In this document: one piece after another, positions 14,742 through 23,326 of the stretch | How the letters are laid out: each line of letters opens with the position of its first letter | Position numbering within the stretch: the first letter of the stretch is position 1 | Assembly (NCBI RefSeq): GCF_029893355.1 | Contig: NZ_JARZAI010000046.1 | Span: 1-44,278 of the forward strand | Length of the DNA stretch: 44,278 nucleotides | Direction of reading: 5' to 3' | DNA from: Kitasatospora sp. MAA4 | Lineage (GTDB): Bacteria > Actinomycetota > Actinomycetes > Streptomycetales > Streptomycetaceae | The notes under the pieces: model-generated | Database searches by the model: none | What the model was told of the DNA's origin: nothing | The model's input: only the letters and a program-made list of their open reading frames with translations | Program-made: the position numbers and the translations under genes

Positions 14742-17213
14742 ATGGCAGTGCGGGACCGGCTGGCGCGGCTGCGCCCGCGACGACCGGCGGACGCCGAGCC
14801 GGCGTCGGCCGTAGGTGCTGGAAGCCGTCCCACGGACGGTGGTTGGCGCGCGGCGCCGGTGCTGCGGCGCGCGGTGGCGCAGCAGCAGCTGGTCTCGGAC
14901 CCGCTCGGATTCCGGCAGGGGCTCGCCTCCCACCGGATGCCCGTCTTCGGGACGTCCCTGGGCCACCTCGTCACGCCCCTGGCGCCCTCGGGCCTGGTGC
15001 ACGGACTCGTACGGCCGGTGGACGGACCGCCGGGACCTGCGCTGACCTACCTCCAGCGGCGGGCCGAGCCCCAGAGCCCCGAGGGCCCCGGACCCGACGG
15101 TGACGCTACGGTGCCGAGCCGGGCGCCCCGGTTGGCCGTGCCGCGTGCGGTTGCGCCGCCCCGGACGACAGGGCAGACCGGGGCACTGACGATCGCACGC
15201 TCCGCGGTTCCGCCCGCGCGGCGGGTGGCTGCGGTGGTGTCGGTGAGAGGGGACGGTGCTGGTGCCGCCGCTGTCGCGCAGCCGACCTCCGCTGCTCCTG
15301 ATCACGTCGTGGCCTCGCCGCCTGCGGCTGTTGCCGTCGCGGTGCCGCCGCCCCCGGCCGCCGATCCACCGACCGCGCGTGCGGTCGTCCAGCGGGCACC
15401 GGCGGGGAAGGCCGGGCTGGGCGAGCCGTTGGCGTCCCTGCCCGCCGGCGCCCGGGTACCGGGCGCGGAGCGGGCTCCCGAGCGCGTTGGGCGAGCGGCG
15501 GAGCCCTTGCCCTCGCCGTCGTCGGGGCTGCCGCCTGTCGCGCTGAGCGCCGCTCGGGTGCCCGGGGCTGGGCCGGGCTCCGGGCCTGCCGACCGAGCGA
15601 CCCCGGCCCCACCCCCGCCCTCGGCGGGCCCGCCCCCATCCGCCGCGCCGAACCCGCCGTCGGCAGTTGCCGGGCGGGTGCAGGCGGGGAGGACGACGCC
15701 ACGGCTCGGGCTCGGCGCGCCCATCACGTCGTCGCCGGGCGCGGTGCCGTCGGTGGTGCAGCGGGCTGCCGTCCCGTCCGAGGCGCGGCGCATTGAGATG
15801 GCGGAGAGCCGGCCGTCACCGAAGGCCGCTCCCGTGGCGCAGCGAGCTGAGCTGCCCGCCGGTCCGGCCCCGCTCGGTGCAGCGCCGCTCGCAACTGCCG
15901 TGCCACTGCCGACCGTCCAGCCGCAGGTTCAACGTGCCCAGGACGTCGGTTCCGTGCAGCGCCGGCCCGAGGTCGGCGCGCCCCTGGCCACTCCGCCGGT
16001 GACCAGCGAATCGGGAACCATCGCTCCCGGGCAGACCGGGCCGACCAAACAGGCCGCTCCGGTGCGGTCCAGGTCCAGCTCTACGTTCGGCAGTACGCCA
16101 CCAGCAACCGTCCCGGTACTCCCGGCCCTGGGTGGCCTCGGTGTGAGCGGCTCGGAGGCCGCCGCCACGGCGAGGCGCAGGGGTGTGGCCCCCGTGGTGC
16201 AGCGGAGCGAGGCAGTCGGCCGCCCTGCGGCGCCGACGCCGATACCCGCCCCCGCCCCCGTCGCCGCCCCCGCAACGTCAACCCCCGTGCTGCACCTGCT
16301 GGCTGAGCGTCCGCTGCGTCCCCGGCTGTCGAGCCGGGACACGCCACGTGCCGCTGTAGCCGCCACAGTCCCGGCCGCGGTCCCGCTGCGGTGGGTAGCG
16401 CCCACGGATGCGGTGGGGCAACCGGGCACTCCCGTTCAGCGGGCCGCCGACGATCCCGCGCCCGCGCCCGTGCCCGTGCCCGTGCCCGTGCCCGTGCCCG
16501 CGCCCGGGCGCCGGCCGGCAGCGCGGTCGTCCCGACGGCACAGCGTGGTGCAGCGGGTGCGCAACTCCGCTGCCGCTCTGGCGAGGAGGGCCCCTGCGGC
16601 TTCGCCGGAGCTGGTGCAGCGCGCGCCCGCCGCTGTCGCCGAACGTGCTGCGGGTGCCGAGCGGCGGAGGCAGGAAGGCACGGCTCCCGTACGGGTGGCC
16701 GAGCCGCCGAGCGCGCCGCGTCCTGCGGTCCTCCCGGCGACGGCCCCGCCTCGCGTCGGGGGCGCGGTCGCTCCAGTGCTGCCGGCGCTGCTGCGTCCGG
16801 GAGTTGTGGTGACCTCTCCCGCGTCGGTCCCCGCTCCCGTCCAGCGGCTCCGCGATCCCGCCCCCATCCCGCCGTCCGCCCCTCCCGCCGCCGTCGTCAT
16901 CCAGCGTGCTCCGCCCCCACCCCCACCCCCACCCCCGCCCGCCGCCGCCCCGCCGACGCCACCGCCGCCGGCCGGCCGCCGCAGCGCGCCGGCTCGCGAG
17001 GCCGCCGGGCCCACCCCCAGCACCCTCACCCCCACTCCCGCCCCGGCGGAGCCGCCCGCGCGGGCGGACGTGGACGAGGCCCTGCGCGCGCTCGACCGGG
17101 GGCAACTGGACCAGTTGGCACGCCGACTGGTCGATCCGGTCGGCCGGCTGCTCCGCGCGGAGCTGCGACTCGGCCGGGAGCGGGCCGGACGGCTGCTGGA
17201 CGGCGGTCGCTGA
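14742..17213 (+). CDS. Pro/Ala-rich repeat protein in the tape-measure position (candidate Cis14)
   Basis: This 823-residue protein has three parts. The N-terminus (about residues 1-105) is ordered-looking and contains VLRRAVAQQQLVSDPLGF and a hydrophobic GTSLGHLVTPLAPSGLVHGLV. A 650-residue low-complexity middle is rich in Pro, Ala, Val and Arg and carries about a dozen V(V/A/I)QR motifs at irregular spacing, plus a PVPVPVPVPA stretch. The last 50 residues are a charged helix (DEALRALDRGQLDQLARRLVDPVGRLLRAELRL). No transmembrane helix is seen. Third-position GC bias and the clean frame support a real gene. It is the only long gene of unknown function in the structural part and follows the chaperone-like pair, so it is my candidate for the tape measure. 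An intrinsically disordered linker or effector carrier is the alternative. Confidence 0.8.
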   Translation: MAVRDRLARLRPRRPADAEPASAVGAGSRPTDGGWRAAPVLRRAVAQQQLVSDPLGFRQGLASHRMPVFGTSLGHLVTPLAPSGLVHGLVRPVDGPPGPALTYLQRRAEPQSPEGPGPDGDATVPSRAPRLAVPRAVAPPRTTGQTGALTIARSAVPPARRVAAVVSVRGDGAGAAAVAQPTSAAPDHVVASPPAAVAVAVPPPPAADPPTARAVVQRAPAGKAGLGEPLASLPAGARVPGAERAPERVGRAAEPLPSPSSGLPPVALSAARVPGAGPGSGPADRATPAPPPPSAGPPPSAAPNPPSAVAGRVQAGRTTPRLGLGAPITSSPGAVPSVVQRAAVPSEARRIEMAESRPSPKAAPVAQRAELPAGPAPLGAAPLATAVPLPTVQPQVQRAQDVGSVQRRPEVGAPLATPPVTSESGTIAPGQTGPTKQAAPVRSRSSSTFGSTPPATVPVLPALGGLGVSGSEAAATARRRGVAPVVQRSEAVGRPAAPTPIPAPAPVAAPATSTPVLHLLAERPLRPRLSSRDTPRAAVAATVPAAVPLRWVAPTDAVGQPGTPVQRAADDPAPAPVPVPVPVPVPAPGRRPAARSSRRHSVVQRVRNSAAALARRAPAASPELVQRAPAAVAERAAGAERRRQEGTAPVRVAEPPSAPRPAVLPATAPPRVGGAVAPVLPALLRPGVVVTSPASVPAPVQRLRDPAPIPPSAPPAAVVIQRAPPPPPPPPPPAAAPPTPPPPAGRRSAPAREAAGPTPSTLTPTPAPAEPPARADVDEALRALDRGQLDQLARRLVDPVGRLLRAELRLGRERAGRLLDGGR
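16455..16506 (+). repeat. CCCGTG hexanucleotide tandem repeat
   Basis: Six-base CCCGTG/CCCGCG units repeat about eight times inside the Pro-rich gene, encoding alternating Pro-Val and Pro-Ala. Such an array can expand or shrink by slippage in steps of two residues without breaking the frame. Confidence 0.85.
16912..16950 (+). repeat. C-rich CCCCCA repeat coding for polyproline
   Basis: CCCCCA units followed by GCCCGCC repeats encode about ten consecutive prolines within the Pro-rich protein. Length variation here would again stay in frame only in steps of three bases. Confidence 0.75.
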
Positions 17214-17276
17214 GGCGGCCGCGACTCACCTCCACCACACCCGACCACCGACCACGAGAGAGCGAGGACCGGTCCG

Positions 17277-17702
17277 ATGACCAACGGCGACCCCGGCACC
17301 AGCGTGCACTTCAAGCTCCAGATCGACGGCATCGACCTGGGCCACTTCAGCACCTGCCAGGGGCTGAGCGCACACGTGGAGGTGGAGCAGCGGGTGGAGG
17401 GCGGCAACAACGGCTTCGTCTGGCAGCTGCCGACCCGCGTCGCCTTCCCCAACGTGACGCTCACCCGCCCGCTGACGGCGGACTCCACGAAGGTGACCAG
17501 GTTCCTCGCCGGGCTCTCGCAGCGGGTCACGCGCGGTACGGCGCAGATCTCGGCGCTGCGGCCGAGCCTGTCGGAGGTCATCGTCGAGTGGTCCCTGCGC
17601 GAGGTGATCGTGGTCGGCTGGACCGGCCCGTCCTTCGACCCCGCCCGTTCGGAGGTGGCGAGCGAGAGCATCGAACTCGCCCACCACGGCTTCCTCCTCT
17701 AG
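17277..17702 (+). CDS. cis1b: second tube-like protein (gp19 family, baseplate-proximal tube)
   Basis: This 141-residue protein belongs to the same tail-tube family as the first tube gene: VHFKLQIDGIDLGHFSTCQGLSA at the N-terminus, VTLTRPLT in the middle and ESIELAHHGFLL at the end. It is clearly diverged from the 148-residue protein, with a shorter beta-hairpin. Contractile injection systems commonly encode a minor tube protein (Pvc5/Cis1b-like) that connects the tube to the spike, and the position just before the LysM gene supports that role. Confidence 0.92.
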   Translation: MTNGDPGTSVHFKLQIDGIDLGHFSTCQGLSAHVEVEQRVEGGNNGFVWQLPTRVAFPNVTLTRPLTADSTKVTRFLAGLSQRVTRGTAQISALRPSLSEVIVEWSLREVIVVGWTGPSFDPARSEVASESIELAHHGFLL

Positions 17703-17738
17703 ACAACCCCACCCCACCCACCGAGAGGACCCCGCCCG

Positions 17739-18437
17739 ATGCCCACGCCAGCGCGCGCCACCCTGACGGCGTACGAGCCGCCCAAGCGGCCCGGCCAGCC
17801 GCCCGGCGGCGCGCTGGGCTCGGTCGCGTTCCAGTTCAACCCGAACACGCTCGCGCTGAGCAAGGGCGCCCGCTGGGTGACGCACCAGGCCCGCAGCGCG
17901 GAGCAGGTGGGGCTGCCGGAGTTCACCGGGTCGCTGCCGCGCCGGCTCGTCGTGGAACTGTTCCTGGACGCCACCGCGACCCACGACACCGCCGTCCAGA
18001 AGGGCGTGGAGACGCTGCTGAGTTGGTGTGCTCCGACGGCCCGGAGCATTGCGGCCAAGGCGCCCTCCGCGCCGCGCGTGAAGTTCGGGTGGGGGTCGTT
18101 CAGCAGCGTCTCCTTCTTCGGCTACCTGGAGGACGTCAGCGCGACGTACTCGCTCTTCGACGCCAACGGGACGCCGCTGCGGGCGACTTGCTCGGTCCGG
18201 CTGACCGAGGCGGGGGACCCGGTGCCGCGCCAGAACCCGACCTCGGGGGCGCTCAGCGCCCGCCGGGTGCACCGGCTGGTGGCCGGCGACTCGCTGGAGC
18301 AGCTGGCGTACCGGGAGTACGGCGACCCGACGGCCTGGCGGGTGATCGCCGAGGCGAACGGGATCGACGACCCGCTGCGGCTGCGCCCGGGGACCGAGGT
18401 CCTGGTGCCCGCGGCCGACCAGGCGGGGGTGCGGTAG
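17739..18437 (+). CDS. cis7: LysM-domain baseplate/tube-adaptor protein (Pvc7/gp53-like)
   Basis: This 232-residue protein begins with a beta-rich adaptor domain (VAFQFNPNTLALSKG, LVVELFLDAT, about residues 10-160) typical of the CIS proteins that link tube and spike. It ends with one LysM motif (HRLVAGDSLEQLAYREYGDPTAWRVIAEANGIDDP, given here only to show its extent, about residues 178-215 of the protein). In T4-like systems the equivalent LysM domain holds proteins at the tube-baseplate junction rather than binding cell walls. It lies 36 bases after the second tube gene and 5 bases before the spike gene. Confidence 0.9.
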   Translation: MPTPARATLTAYEPPKRPGQPPGGALGSVAFQFNPNTLALSKGARWVTHQARSAEQVGLPEFTGSLPRRLVVELFLDATATHDTAVQKGVETLLSWCAPTARSIAAKAPSAPRVKFGWGSFSSVSFFGYLEDVSATYSLFDANGTPLRATCSVRLTEAGDPVPRQNPTSGALSARRVHRLVAGDSLEQLAYREYGDPTAWRVIAEANGIDDPLRLRPGTEVLVPAADQAGVR

Positions 18438-18442
18438 CCCCT

Positions 18443-20221
18443 ATGACCTCCGGAGCGAGCACCACCGTCTTCATCGTCGAGGCCCCGGGCGCCCTGCCGC
18501 CGCCCTGGGACGGGATGCCGGTCGACATCTGCGTCGACGAGAGCACCAGCCTGTCCGCGGTCGCCCAACTGCGCTACCTGGACCCGGATCGCGCTCTGCT
18601 GGCCGCCACCGGGATCAGCATCGGCACGCCGCTCACCATCCGGGTCAAGCGGGCCGACGAGGCTGCGCCGCTGCCGCTGTTCACGGGTGAAGTGGTGGCG
18701 CTGGAGGCCGAGTTCGACGGTGCGGGGAGCTTCACCACAGTCCGCGCGCTCGACCTCTCGCACCGGCTGCGGCGCGGTCGCCGGATCACCGGGTTCGTCG
18801 GTCGCAAGGCGTCCGACATCGCCGCCGCGGTGGCGGCCGGGGCCGGGATCCCGGTGGGGCACATCGACGAGACCGCGACGACGTACCCCTTGCGTACCCA
18901 ACCGAACGTCTCCGACTGGGAGTTCCTGGCCTCGCTGGCCGAGGAGAACGACCGTGAGGTGGTGGTCGAGAACGGCAGGTTCCACTTCCGCTCCCCGGTC
19001 CCGGCCTCCTCGGCCCCGGAGGGGTCGACCTCGGCGGCGCAGAGTCCGTACGTGGTCGAGATGGGCGAGAACGTGCTGGCGATCCGCTCCTCGGTGACCT
19101 CGGTGAACCAGGTCGGCACGGTGAGGGTTCGCGGCTGGGACGTCCAGCAGAAGAAGGCCCTGCTCTCCGAGGTGTCGGTGCAGGCCGGGGCCGGACCGCT
19201 GGTGGGGTTGGACCCGGCGAAGGCCGTCCGGCCCTTCCCCGCAGCGGAGTTGCTCGTCGCGGACGTGCCGTACCGGACGGACGCCGAGGTCCAGGCGGTC
19301 TCGGCCGCGCTGGCGGCGGAGTTGGCGGCGGCGGTGGCGGAGCTGGAGATCACCGTCCTCGGCAATCCGCGCCTGCGGGTGGGGACGCCGATCGCGCTGA
19401 CCGGCGCGGGCCGGCCCTTCGACGGCAAGTACACGGTCACCGCGGCCCGGCACAGCGACGAGCTGGGCATCGGCTACCACACCTGGGTCACCGTCAGCGG
19501 GCGCCAGGACCGTACCGCGTACGGCCTGGCGACCGGCGCGGCCGCCCCGGCCCGCTCGCCGCGGGTGCCGGGCGTGGCCGTCGGGGTGGTGACCGATATC
19601 CAGGCGCCGACCGAACTGGCCGGCCAGGGCTGGGTACGGCTCACCTTCCCGTGGCTGTCGGAGGCGACCGGCGGCGATCCGGCGTACGTCAGCGACTGGG
19701 TGCGCACCGTCCAACTGGGCGGCGCGGGTGGGGGCGGCGTGTTCAGCCCGGAGGTGCACGACGAGGTTCTGGTGGCCTTCGAGCAGGGGCTGTTGGACCG
19801 TCCGTACGTGATCGGCGGCCTCTACAACGGGGTCGACCAGCCGACCGAGGACGAGCTGGCGCTGGTGGACGACGGGACCGGCAAGGTCAACCGGCGCTCC
19901 TTCGCCTCCCGCAGCGGCCACCGGATCGAGCTGCTGGATGCGGCGGCCGGCCCGGCCGGCATCCGGCTGCGCACGCACGAGGACCGGCTCAGCGTGCACC
20001 TCGACCAGCAGAACACCGTCATCACCGTGCACAGCGACGGCAAGGTGACGGTCTCCGCGAGCGAGGAGGTCACCGTGACCGGCCAGGGGATCACCCTGGA
20101 CGCCGGATCCGGCGCACTGACGCTCACCGGCGAGTCCGTCTCGGTCTCCGGAAAGACCGGCCTGAGCCTGGACGGCGGAGCGCAGTGCAGCATCAAGGGC
20201 GAGATCGTGAAGCTCAATTGA
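18443..20221 (+). CDS. cis8: VgrG-like central spike protein (Pvc8/Cis8)
   Basis: This 592-residue protein starts at the ATG at 18443, 5 bases after the LysM gene. Residues about 1-340 form the gp27-like hub (VSDWEFLASLAEENDREV is its typical core motif). Residues about 374-460 are the gp5-type OB fold (GWVRLTFPWLSE, SDWVRTVQLGGAG, GVFSPEVHDEVLVAFEQG, PYVIGGLYNG). The rest is a repetitive beta-helix spike stem (VTVSASEEVTVTGQGITLDAG). No PAAR tip and no extra toxin domain are attached at the C-terminus, which ends shortly after CSIKGEIVKLN. It acts as the membrane-piercing tip of the particle. Confidence 0.95.
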   Translation: MTSGASTTVFIVEAPGALPPPWDGMPVDICVDESTSLSAVAQLRYLDPDRALLAATGISIGTPLTIRVKRADEAAPLPLFTGEVVALEAEFDGAGSFTTVRALDLSHRLRRGRRITGFVGRKASDIAAAVAAGAGIPVGHIDETATTYPLRTQPNVSDWEFLASLAEENDREVVVENGRFHFRSPVPASSAPEGSTSAAQSPYVVEMGENVLAIRSSVTSVNQVGTVRVRGWDVQQKKALLSEVSVQAGAGPLVGLDPAKAVRPFPAAELLVADVPYRTDAEVQAVSAALAAELAAAVAELEITVLGNPRLRVGTPIALTGAGRPFDGKYTVTAARHSDELGIGYHTWVTVSGRQDRTAYGLATGAAAPARSPRVPGVAVGVVTDIQAPTELAGQGWVRLTFPWLSEATGGDPAYVSDWVRTVQLGGAGGGGVFSPEVHDEVLVAFEQGLLDRPYVIGGLYNGVDQPTEDELALVDDGTGKVNRRSFASRSGHRIELLDAAAGPAGIRLRTHEDRLSVHLDQQNTVITVHSDGKVTVSASEEVTVTGQGITLDAGSGALTLTGESVSVSGKTGLSLDGGAQCSIKGEIVKLN

Positions 20222-20223
20222 CG

Positions 20224-20241
20224 ATCCATCAGATCCATCAG
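20224..20241 (+). repeat. 9-bp tandem repeat after the spike gene
   Basis: ATCCATCAG occurs twice in tandem (20224-20232, 20233-20241), immediately after the spike-gene stop at 20219-20221 and ahead of the GGAGGAGGG site of the next gene. It looks like a slippage duplication. Confidence 0.85.
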
Positions 20242-20271
20242 ATATCTCACCGTCTTGCGGAGGAGGGCTAG

Positions 20272-20745
20272 ATGGCCGAGCAGTTCGTCGGCTCCGGCTG
20301 GGCCTTCCCGCTGCGGATCGGCGCCACCGGCGGCATCGCGCTGGTAGCGCGCGAGCAGGAACTGACCGAGTCCATCCGGCTGATCCTGGCCACCGCGCCC
20401 GGTGAGCGGCCGATGCGCCCGGAGTTCGGCTGCGCGATCCACGACCACGTCTTCGCGCCCGCCGACGAGGACACCGCCGGCCTGATCGGCTACGAGGTTC
20501 GCCGGGCGCTGGACCGCTGGGAGCCGCGGATCGACGTCGCCGAGGTGGCGGTGGCCTTCGACGCCCACGAGCGCGGCACCCTCTACATCGACATCCGCTA
20601 CACCGTGCGCGGCACCAACAGCCCGCGCAACCTGGTCTTCCCCTTCTACGTGATCCCCTCGCACGAGGGCACCGCCGCCACCGCCGACCCAGCTACCCCC
20701 GCCGTCCCTGCCGCAGGCCCGCATGCCCAGGAGAGTGCCCGCTGA
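20272..20745 (+). CDS. cis9: baseplate wedge protein (gp25/GPW family)
   Basis: This 157-residue protein has the gp25-like core: ESIRLILATAPGERPMRPEFGCAI (about residues 36-60) with the conserved EFG motif near 57-59, and a C-terminal beta part (IDIRYTVRGTNSPRNLVFPFY). The family initiates sheath assembly at the baseplate and provides the wedge contact to the first sheath ring. A strong GGAGGAGGG site precedes the ATG. The stop overlaps the next start as TGATG. The last 25 residues are Ala/Pro-rich and probably disordered. Confidence 0.95.
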   Translation: MAEQFVGSGWAFPLRIGATGGIALVAREQELTESIRLILATAPGERPMRPEFGCAIHDHVFAPADEDTAGLIGYEVRRALDRWEPRIDVAEVAVAFDAHERGTLYIDIRYTVRGTNSPRNLVFPFYVIPSHEGTAATADPATPAVPAAGPHAQESAR

Positions 20746-22694
20746 TGTCCCTGCCCGCCCCCAATCTCGACGACCGGCGGTTCCAGCACCTCGTGGACGA
20801 GGCGAAGCGGTTCATCCAGCAGCGCTGCCCGGAGTGGACCGACCACAACGTCTCGGACCCGGGAGTCACCCTGGTCGAGGCGTTCGCCCACATGACCGAC
20901 CAACTCCTCTACCGGCTCAACCGGGTGCCGGAGAAGAACTACCTGGCCTTCCTCGACCTGATCGGGGTCACCCTCTTCCCGCCGGCCGCCGCCACCGCCG
21001 AGCTCACCTTCTGGCTCTCCGCCCCCCAGCCGCTGCCGGTGGTGCTGCGCCGGGGCACCGAGGTGGCCACCGCCCGTACCGAGACCGAGGATTCGGTGGT
21101 CTTCAGCACCGCGGACGACCTCACCGTGCCGCCCTGCACCCTCACCCACGTGCTCACCCAGCCGCTGGAGGGTCGGCCGGTGGAGCGCACCGAGGACCTG
21201 CTGCACGGTCGGCCAACGCCCTGCTTCACCGCTCTGCCGCAGGTCGGCGACCTGGTGCTGTTCGGGCTCAGCGCGGCGGTGCCCAGCTGCACGGTGGTGC
21301 TGCGGCTGGACAGCCGGGTGGCCGGTGTCGGGGTGGATCCGCGCCGCCCGCCGCTGAGTTGGGAGGCGTACGACGGCGCCGGGTGGCTGCCCTGCGAGGT
21401 GGGCCAGGACTCCACCGGCGGCCTGAACCGGCCGGGCGACGTGGTGCTGCACGTGCCGGCGGGGCACGCCGCCGCCGCGCTGGCCGGGCACCGCGCGGGC
21501 TGGCTGCGCTGCCGGGTGGTGGCGGCCGAGGAGGACCAACCGGCCTACTCCGCCTCGCCCGTGCTCCGGGGCGGCTCGGCGTTCACGATCGGCGGCACGG
21601 TCGGCGCGGTCCACGCCGAGACCGTCGAGGGGGAGAGCCTGGGCGAGTCCGCGGGCGTGCCGGGCCAGCGCTTCACCGTCGGCCGACCGCCGGTCCTGGC
21701 GGGGGCCGAGCCCTTCGTGGTAGAGGTCTCGCAGGGCGACGGCTGGCAGGAGTGGACCCGGGTCGACTCCTTCGGCGCCTCCGGGCCCGGCGACCGCCAC
21801 CTGCGCCTGGACCCCACCACCGGCGAGATCGCCTTCGGCCCCGCGGTGCGGGAGAGCGACGGGTCCCTCCGGCACTACGGCGAAGTCCCGCCCAAGGGAG
21901 CCCGGTTGAGGGTTCGCCGCTACCGGACCGGCGGCGGGCGGCAGGGCAACGTGGCCCGGCGCACGCTGACCGTCCTGCGCAGCTCGATCCCGTACGTGTC
22001 GCGGGTGGAGAACCGCAGCGCCGCCGCCGGGGGCGTGGACGGCGAGACGGTGGAGGGTGCCAAGCTCCGCGGGCCCGTCCAACTCCGGTCCCAGGACCGC
22101 GCGGTGACCGCCGCCGACTACGAGCTGATCGCCCGCCGGATCGCCCCGTCGGCCGCCAGGATCCGCTGCCTTCCGGCGGGGGAGGGCACCGGCGCGGGCG
22201 GGGTGCGGGTGCTGGTGGTGCCCGCGGTGGTGGCCGAGCCCGGCGACCGGCTGCGCTTCGAGCAACTCGTCCCGCCTGACGCCATGTTGGCGGCCATCGC
22301 CGAGCACCTGGACGAACGCCGGCCGATCGGGGCCCGACTGCTGGTCCAACCGCCGTACTACCAGGGCGTCACGGTGGTCGCCCGGCTCACCGCCGAGCGG
22401 GCCGAGACGGCCGGGCGGGTCCGTGAGCGGGCCCTGGACGCGCTCTACCACTACTTCAACCCGGTGAGCGGCGGCCCGGACGGCACCGGCTGGCCCTTCG
22501 GGCGCCCGGTCCAGAGCGGCGAGGCGTACGCCGTGCTGCAACGCGTCGCGGGTGTGGAACTGGTCGAGGACGTACGGCTGTTCGCGGCCAACCCGCTCAC
22601 CGGCGAGCGCGGCGCGCCCGGCGACCGGGTCGACCTCGACCCGCACTCGCTGGTCTTCTCCTACCTGCACCAGGTCAGGGTGGAGGAGCGGTGA
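20745..22694 (+). CDS. cis11: baseplate assembly protein, gpJ-like (Pvc11/Cis11)
   Basis: This 649-residue protein has the gpJ/gp6-like baseplate wedge architecture. The N-terminus carries DDRRFQHLVDEAKRFIQQRCPEWTDHNVSDPG and LVEAFAHMTDQLLYRLNRVPEKNYLAFLDLIG (about residues 9-75), the signature of the CIS family. A long beta-rich middle follows, and the C-terminal wedge ring region includes RAVTAADYE and LTGERGAPGDRVDLDPHSL near the end. It forms the iris that opens when the baseplate is triggered. It overlaps the genes on both sides (TGATG in front, GTGA behind), so this part of the operon is translationally coupled. Confidence 0.94.
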   Translation: MSLPAPNLDDRRFQHLVDEAKRFIQQRCPEWTDHNVSDPGVTLVEAFAHMTDQLLYRLNRVPEKNYLAFLDLIGVTLFPPAAATAELTFWLSAPQPLPVVLRRGTEVATARTETEDSVVFSTADDLTVPPCTLTHVLTQPLEGRPVERTEDLLHGRPTPCFTALPQVGDLVLFGLSAAVPSCTVVLRLDSRVAGVGVDPRRPPLSWEAYDGAGWLPCEVGQDSTGGLNRPGDVVLHVPAGHAAAALAGHRAGWLRCRVVAAEEDQPAYSASPVLRGGSAFTIGGTVGAVHAETVEGESLGESAGVPGQRFTVGRPPVLAGAEPFVVEVSQGDGWQEWTRVDSFGASGPGDRHLRLDPTTGEIAFGPAVRESDGSLRHYGEVPPKGARLRVRRYRTGGGRQGNVARRTLTVLRSSIPYVSRVENRSAAAGGVDGETVEGAKLRGPVQLRSQDRAVTAADYELIARRIAPSAARIRCLPAGEGTGAGGVRVLVVPAVVAEPGDRLRFEQLVPPDAMLAAIAEHLDERRPIGARLLVQPPYYQGVTVVARLTAERAETAGRVRERALDALYHYFNPVSGGPDGTGWPFGRPVQSGEAYAVLQRVAGVELVEDVRLFAANPLTGERGAPGDRVDLDPHSLVFSYLHQVRVEER

Positions 22695-23326
22695 CGCGCG
22701 CCGAGGGCGACCCCCGACCAGCTGGGCGGCGCGCCGTCCAGGGGCTGCTGACGCCCCACCCCTTCGGGGAGCGGCTGCCGGGACCGTACGCGGAGGACGA
22801 CTTCGCTCAGCGCTTCGTCTCCGCCTTCGACGAGGTGCTGGCGCCGGTGTTCTCCGTGCTGGACTGCCTGGACGCCTACTGGGACCCGCGGTTGGCCCCG
22901 GAGGACTTCCTCGGATGGCTGGCCGGCTGGGTGGCCGCCGACGTCGGCGAACGGCAGTCGCTCGCCGAGCGGCGCGAGGCCGTCGCGGGCGCGGTGCGTG
23001 CGCACCGGCTTCGCGGCACCGCCCGGGGGCTCGCCGAGCAGGTCGGCGCGGTACTGGGCCTGCCCGCGGAGGTGGCCGAGAGCGGCGCCGCCGCCTGGTC
23101 CGCCACGCCCGGCGGCGAGCTGCCGGGCGAGCCCGAGCCCGCCCTGCGGCTGCGGATCCGGACCGCGGACCCGGCGGCGGTGCCGGCCAGGGCGCTGGCG
23201 GCCCTGATCGACGCGAACCGACCGGCCCACGTCCCCTGCACGGTCGACGTGCAAGCGACGGATGAAGTGGATGAACCGGGAACGGACCGAGGACGGACGG
23301 AGGACGGAAGCAGTGCGGACGTGTGA
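22691..23326 (+). CDS. cis12: baseplate protein, phage tail protein I-like (Pvc12/Cis12)
   Basis: This 211-residue protein starts at a GTG overlapping the gpJ-like stop, with GGAGGAG at 22682-22688. Its core (LTPHPFGERLPGPYAEDDFAQRF, YWDPRLAPEDFLGWLAGWV, RREAVAGAVRAHRLRGTARGL) is that of the P2 gpI/T4 gp7-type wedge proteins in CIS clusters. It is short compared with Pvc12 of Photorhabdus, which is several times larger and multidomain. Its last 14 bases overlap the start of the next gene. No tail-fibre gene follows. Confidence 0.88.
   Translation: MTRAEGDPRPAGRRAVQGLLTPHPFGERLPGPYAEDDFAQRFVSAFDEVLAPVFSVLDCLDAYWDPRLAPEDFLGWLAGWVAADVGERQSLAERREAVAGAVRAHRLRGTARGLAEQVGAVLGLPAEVAESGAAAWSATPGGELPGEPEPALRLRIRTADPAAVPARALAALIDANRPAHVPCTVDVQATDEVDEPGTDRGRTEDGSSADV

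Noticed and set aside
16391..18442. N-terminal extension of the spike-gene frame (about 680 codons)
   Set aside because: It overlaps the Pro-rich, second tube and LysM genes in another frame. The spike protein family begins at the ATG at 18443.
18443..20221. Possible PAAR tip or toxin domain fused to the spike
   Set aside because: The C-terminus is a plain beta-helix and ends directly after it; no PAAR pattern or enzyme motif is visible.
20641..22670. Minus-strand frame of 674 codons opposite the gpJ-like gene
   Set aside because: Low-complexity His/Gln/Arg-rich shadow of a well-defined CIS gene.
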